From Haloferacaceae archaeon (GTDB lineage Archaea; Halobacteriota; Halobacteria; Halobacteriales; Haloferacaceae): a stretch of 7,109 bases of DNA. This document shows positions 5,330 through 7,109 of the stretch, one piece after another. The stretch covers positions 1-7,109 of the forward strand of contig JAHENP010000033.1 of NCBI GenBank assembly GCA_018609965.1. The letters are read 5' to 3'. The notes under the pieces are model-generated. The model was not told the DNA's origin and did no database searches. It saw only the letters and a program-made list of their open reading frames with translations. The number at the start of each line of letters is the position of its first letter. Position 1 is the stretch's first letter. The position numbers and the translations under genes were made by a program.

Positions 5330-5917
5330 ATGGTCCGCACCAGATACGTCATCGCGGGGCTGCTGGGGATTCCCCTGCTCGACGCGACGTTTCTCGTGTT
5401 CGTCGCCGGCGCCATCGGCGGGGTCGAGACCGTCCTGTTGGTCGTCCTCACGGGACTGGTCGGGATGTTGCTCGTCCGCGCCGAGGGGCGCCACACCCTC
5501 CGGAAGCTCCAGCGGACGGTCGCCGGCGGGGAGCCACCGACGGACGAGCTGTTGGACGGCGCGTTCCTGATCGCCGCGGGCGCGTTCCTGCTCACGCCGG
5601 GGCTCGTCACGGACACGCTCGGGTTCCTGTTCGCCCTCTCACCGAGTCGGATCGTCTTCCGTGAACTGCTGTCGCGGTACGTCGTCACGCCGTACCTCGA
5701 CGAACGCACCGACGGGTTCGCCACCGGCAACGTCTACGTCGGTGGGTTCCCCGGTGACGACGACGGCGGCAGTGGCACTGTCTTCGGTGACACCGACGGG
5801 TTCAGTGACACCGTCGATGATGCATTCGGCGACGGCACCAGCGACAACGCGGCCGGCGACGCAGCCGACGACGGCGACACGATCGACATCGGGGAAGACG
5901 AGTACAGCGTCGAGTAA
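5330..5917 (+). CDS. fxsA: FxsA-family membrane protein
   Basis: This 195-residue protein has the FxsA family core: hydrophobic helices at about residues 7-29, 32-50 and 76-102, with the charged loop AEGRHTLRKLQR, then GGEPPTDELLDG, then the signature LLTPGLVTDTLGF (from residue 87) and SPSR. In E. coli, FxsA is an inner-membrane protein whose overproduction lets phage T7 escape exclusion by the F plasmid; its normal job is unknown. The haloarchaeal copy has a long acidic Gly/Asp-rich tail (about 140-195) that probably projects into the cytoplasm or outside and looks unstructured. The ATG at 5330 puts the first membrane helix right at the N-terminus. An in-frame GTG at 5207 exists but would add a charged, unconserved stretch overlapping the divergent gene. 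It ends 26 bases from the convergent metalloprotease gene; no clear terminator is visible in that gap. Confidence 0.9.
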   Translation: MVRTRYVIAGLLGIPLLDATFLVFVAGAIGGVETVLLVVLTGLVGMLLVRAEGRHTLRKLQRTVAGGEPPTDELLDGAFLIAAGAFLLTPGLVTDTLGFLFALSPSRIVFRELLSRYVVTPYLDERTDGFATGNVYVGGFPGDDDGGSGTVFGDTDGFSDTVDDAFGDGTSDNAAGDAADDGDTIDIGEDEYSVE

Positions 5918-5943
5918 AAGAGCTGTCGTCGCGACTGCCGGCC

Positions 5944-6909
5944 TCAGACGACCCGTTGGACCCACTGGTCGGGGTCGTCGAGTTCCGACTCGGTGGGGAG
6001 GTTCTCGGCGCGGTCCCAGACGAGTGAGGCGGTCGCCACGTCGGTCTGGTCGGCGATGGTCGCGAAGAACTCCGCGCCGCGCTCGTACTGTTCGCGTTTC
6101 ATCCCGAGTCCGAGAACGCGCTTCAACAGCCCGGTGATCGGGTCGTCACCCCCCTGTCGGCGGTCGTCCAGTTTCCGGCGGAGATCGCCGTACTCCTCGT
6201 CGAACGCCCGGTCCATCAGGAGTTCGGCGTACCCCTCGACGGCGGTCATCGCGGTGTTCATCTCCGTCACCTGCGAGCGGTCGAACCGGCCGTCGGCCAC
6301 CGAGTCGACGACGGTCTGCATCCGGTCTTCCAGATACGTCGACAGCCACGGCGCGGCGCCGAACTCGGCGGCGTGGGCCACCTCGTGGAAGGCGATCCAC
6401 CGCCGGAACCGGGGGTACGCCACGTCGAGTTCGTCGGCCACCCGGCGGACGTTCGGCCGGACGAAGTACAAGCCGTGGTCGCCGTCCCCGTCGGCCATCA
6501 GCAGGGGGTCGTACTGGCCGAGGACGTTCCGGCCGAGGAACGCGAGCGTGACGGCCATCGTCCCGGTGTTGACCGACCGGGCGACACCCGGGAACAGGCC
6601 GCCGTCGGCGTCCTCCAACGGCGCCATCAGCCGCGAGAACGTGTCGACGTTGGCGTCGATCCAGTGGTGGCGGTTCTGCACCTCGATCCGGTCCGGCAGG
6701 GGAAACGAGACCCCGCTGGTCTCCCGGAGTCCCTCGCGAGCCGCGCGCACGTCGTCGGCGAACCCTGCCCGTTCCGTCTCCGAGAGGTCGAACTCGCCGG
6801 GGTCCGTCGCTCCCTTGGCGGCCTCCCGGACGCCGTCCCAGTCGACGACGCCCGTGCCGTCCGCAGCGCCCGCGACCGCCCGGACACTCCGCGTGAAGTC
6901 CGTGCTCAT
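5944..6909 (-). CDS. Zinc-dependent metalloprotease, DUF2342 family
   Basis: This 321-residue protein matches the DUF2342 family of predicted zinc metalloproteases, some of which are annotated as F420-biosynthesis-associated in actinobacteria. The zincin motif H175-E-V-A-H179 lies in WIAFHEVAHAAEF, and Glu225 in AVEGYAELLMD is a likely third zinc ligand or a conserved residue near it. Other family-like segments are RIEVQNRHHWI (residues 74-84), VNTGTMAVTLAFLGRNVLGQYDP (113-135) and GLYFVRPN (146-153). There is no signal peptide or membrane helix, so it should act in the cytoplasm. Substrate and physiological role are unknown, and no F420 gene is in the window. The ATG at 6909 is preceded by GGAGGAG at 6914-6920, 4 bases away, which makes the start secure. 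It converges with fxsA and diverges from the oxidoreductase at 7023. Confidence 0.9.
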   Translation of the reverse strand: MSTDFTRSVRAVAGAADGTGVVDWDGVREAAKGATDPGEFDLSETERAGFADDVRAAREGLRETSGVSFPLPDRIEVQNRHHWIDANVDTFSRLMAPLEDADGGLFPGVARSVNTGTMAVTLAFLGRNVLGQYDPLLMADGDGDHGLYFVRPNVRRVADELDVAYPRFRRWIAFHEVAHAAEFGAAPWLSTYLEDRMQTVVDSVADGRFDRSQVTEMNTAMTAVEGYAELLMDRAFDEEYGDLRRKLDDRRQGGDDPITGLLKRVLGLGMKREQYERGAEFFATIADQTDVATASLVWDRAENLPTESELDDPDQWVQRVV

Positions 6910-6935
6910 ACGTCTCCTCCGTCGTACAACGACAT
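6906..6935 (-). other. Nine-codon upstream ORF overlapping the metalloprotease start
   Basis: An ATG at 6935 opens MSLYDGGDV, whose TGA overlaps the ATG of the metalloprotease gene as ATGA (6909-6906). The gene's Shine-Dalgarno sequence lies inside it, as in the upstream ORF at 3524-3556. Both ATGs fall in the same nonamer, AGACGTATG on the minus strand, present at 6933-6941 and 6907-6915. No TATA box is seen 27 bases before 6935, so transcription of the whole ORF is uncertain. Confidence 0.3.
6921..6933. repeat. Short inverted repeat in the metalloprotease upstream region
   Basis: GTCGT-ACA-ACGAC is a perfect 5+3+5 inverted repeat, 12-24 bases before the metalloprotease ATG and next to its Shine-Dalgarno sequence. 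It is flanked by two copies of CATACGTCT (6907-6915 and 6933-6941). It could be a small operator or a weak RNA hairpin; it could also be chance. Confidence 0.4.
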
Positions 6936-6992
6936 ACGTCTTGTGCGAGTGATTGCTGGCCCAACGAACCGTTCGCGCCCGGCTTCGGGACG

Positions 6993-6999
6993 TTTAATA
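6993..6999 (+). promoter_or_regulatory. TATA box of the FAD oxidoreductase gene
   Basis: TTTAATA is centred 27 bases before the ATG at 7023 with no Shine-Dalgarno sequence between, the layout of a leaderless haloarchaeal promoter. Confidence 0.65.
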
Positions 7000-7022
7000 C
7001 TGACACGATCCCTCGATACAGT

Positions 7023-7109
7023 ATGAAGCGAGTCGACGTGGCGATTGTCGGCGGCGGGCCCGCCGGGTCGTCTGCGGCCCACGCGGCCGCGAGCCGCGGG
7101 GCCGACACG
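7023..7109 (+). CDS. FAD-dependent oxidoreductase, N-terminal fragment (gene runs off the window)
   Basis: Only the first 29 residues are present. They begin MKRVDVAIVGGGPAGSSAA, a classic Rossmann-type dinucleotide-binding motif (GGGPAG, G10-G15) at the extreme N-terminus. Proteins starting this way include geranylgeranyl reductase-family enzymes, which saturate archaeal lipid chains, and many other FAD- or NAD(P)-dependent oxidoreductases. The fragment cannot decide between them; the geranylgeranyl reductase family is my best guess. The ATG lies 27 bases after a good TATA box. The gene is divergent from the metalloprotease, 113 bases away. Confidence 0.85.
   Translation, partial: MKRVDVAIVGGGPAGSSAAHAAASRGADT

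Noticed and set aside
5918..5943. Terminator hairpin between the convergent fxsA and metalloprotease genes
   Set aside because: Only the short palindrome GTCGCGAC is present, with no T-rich run on either strand.
5993..6952. A 319-codon plus-strand ORF opposite the metalloprotease
   Set aside because: Ser/Arg/Thr-rich with no motif; the opposite strand has the HEVAH metalloprotease and a Shine-Dalgarno-led start.
6146..7108. A 320-codon minus-strand ORF in another frame of the metalloprotease
   Set aside because: Arg/Gly/Pro-rich translation, and it runs through the divergent promoter region and the oxidoreductase start.

Overview
The window is chromosomal DNA from a haloarchaeon (class Halobacteria). 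The evidence is high GC, very acidic lysine-poor proteins, an archaeal uL11 ribosomal protein, an archaeal tRNA without an encoded CCA, and several start codons lying about 27 bases downstream of a TATA-like box, the layout of leaderless haloarchaeal mRNAs. The species cannot be named from this sequence.

Layout. Plus strand, 1-1420: the ribosomal protein L11 gene, then a PHP-family phosphoesterase resembling histidinol-phosphatase, each with its own apparent leaderless promoter. Plus strand, 1421-2422: a compositionally distinct, lower-GC patch with two unassigned genes. One encodes a 56-residue acidic protein. The other encodes a 235-residue helical protein carrying an R-N-x-x-x-H motif like that of HEPN-domain RNases. 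The second gene's promoter is framed by alternating ATCT/AGAT half-sites. The patch abuts the 3' end of a minus-strand tRNA-Gln(UUG) gene (2431-2503). Minus strand, 5195 down to 2557: a YyaL/Spata20-type thioredoxin-domain protein, a ferritin-like protein, and a DtxR/MntR-like regulator whose start overlaps the ferritin-like gene's stop as ATGA. Plus strand, 5330-5917: an FxsA-family membrane protein, divergent from the thioredoxin-domain gene. Minus strand, 6909 down to 5944: a DUF2342-type zinc metalloprotease, convergent with fxsA. Plus strand, 7023 to the end: the first 29 codons of an FAD-dependent oxidoreductase.

How the genes may work together. The ferritin-like and DtxR-like genes are clearly coupled and suggest a small iron or redox module. 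The regulator has lost most of the usual metal-binding histidines and has a cysteine-bearing tail, so it may not sense metal in the standard way. The thioredoxin-domain gene just upstream may share their transcript, though a TATA-like element also sits at the junction. The strongest candidate for undescribed biology is the 1.0-kb patch beside the tRNA: a possible HEPN RNase-type protein, a small acidic neighbour and an apparent operator. Two minus-strand genes are also preceded by 9-10-codon ORFs whose stop codons overlap the main start codon.

No insertion sequence, CRISPR array, origin or gene-free stretch over 300 bases was seen.
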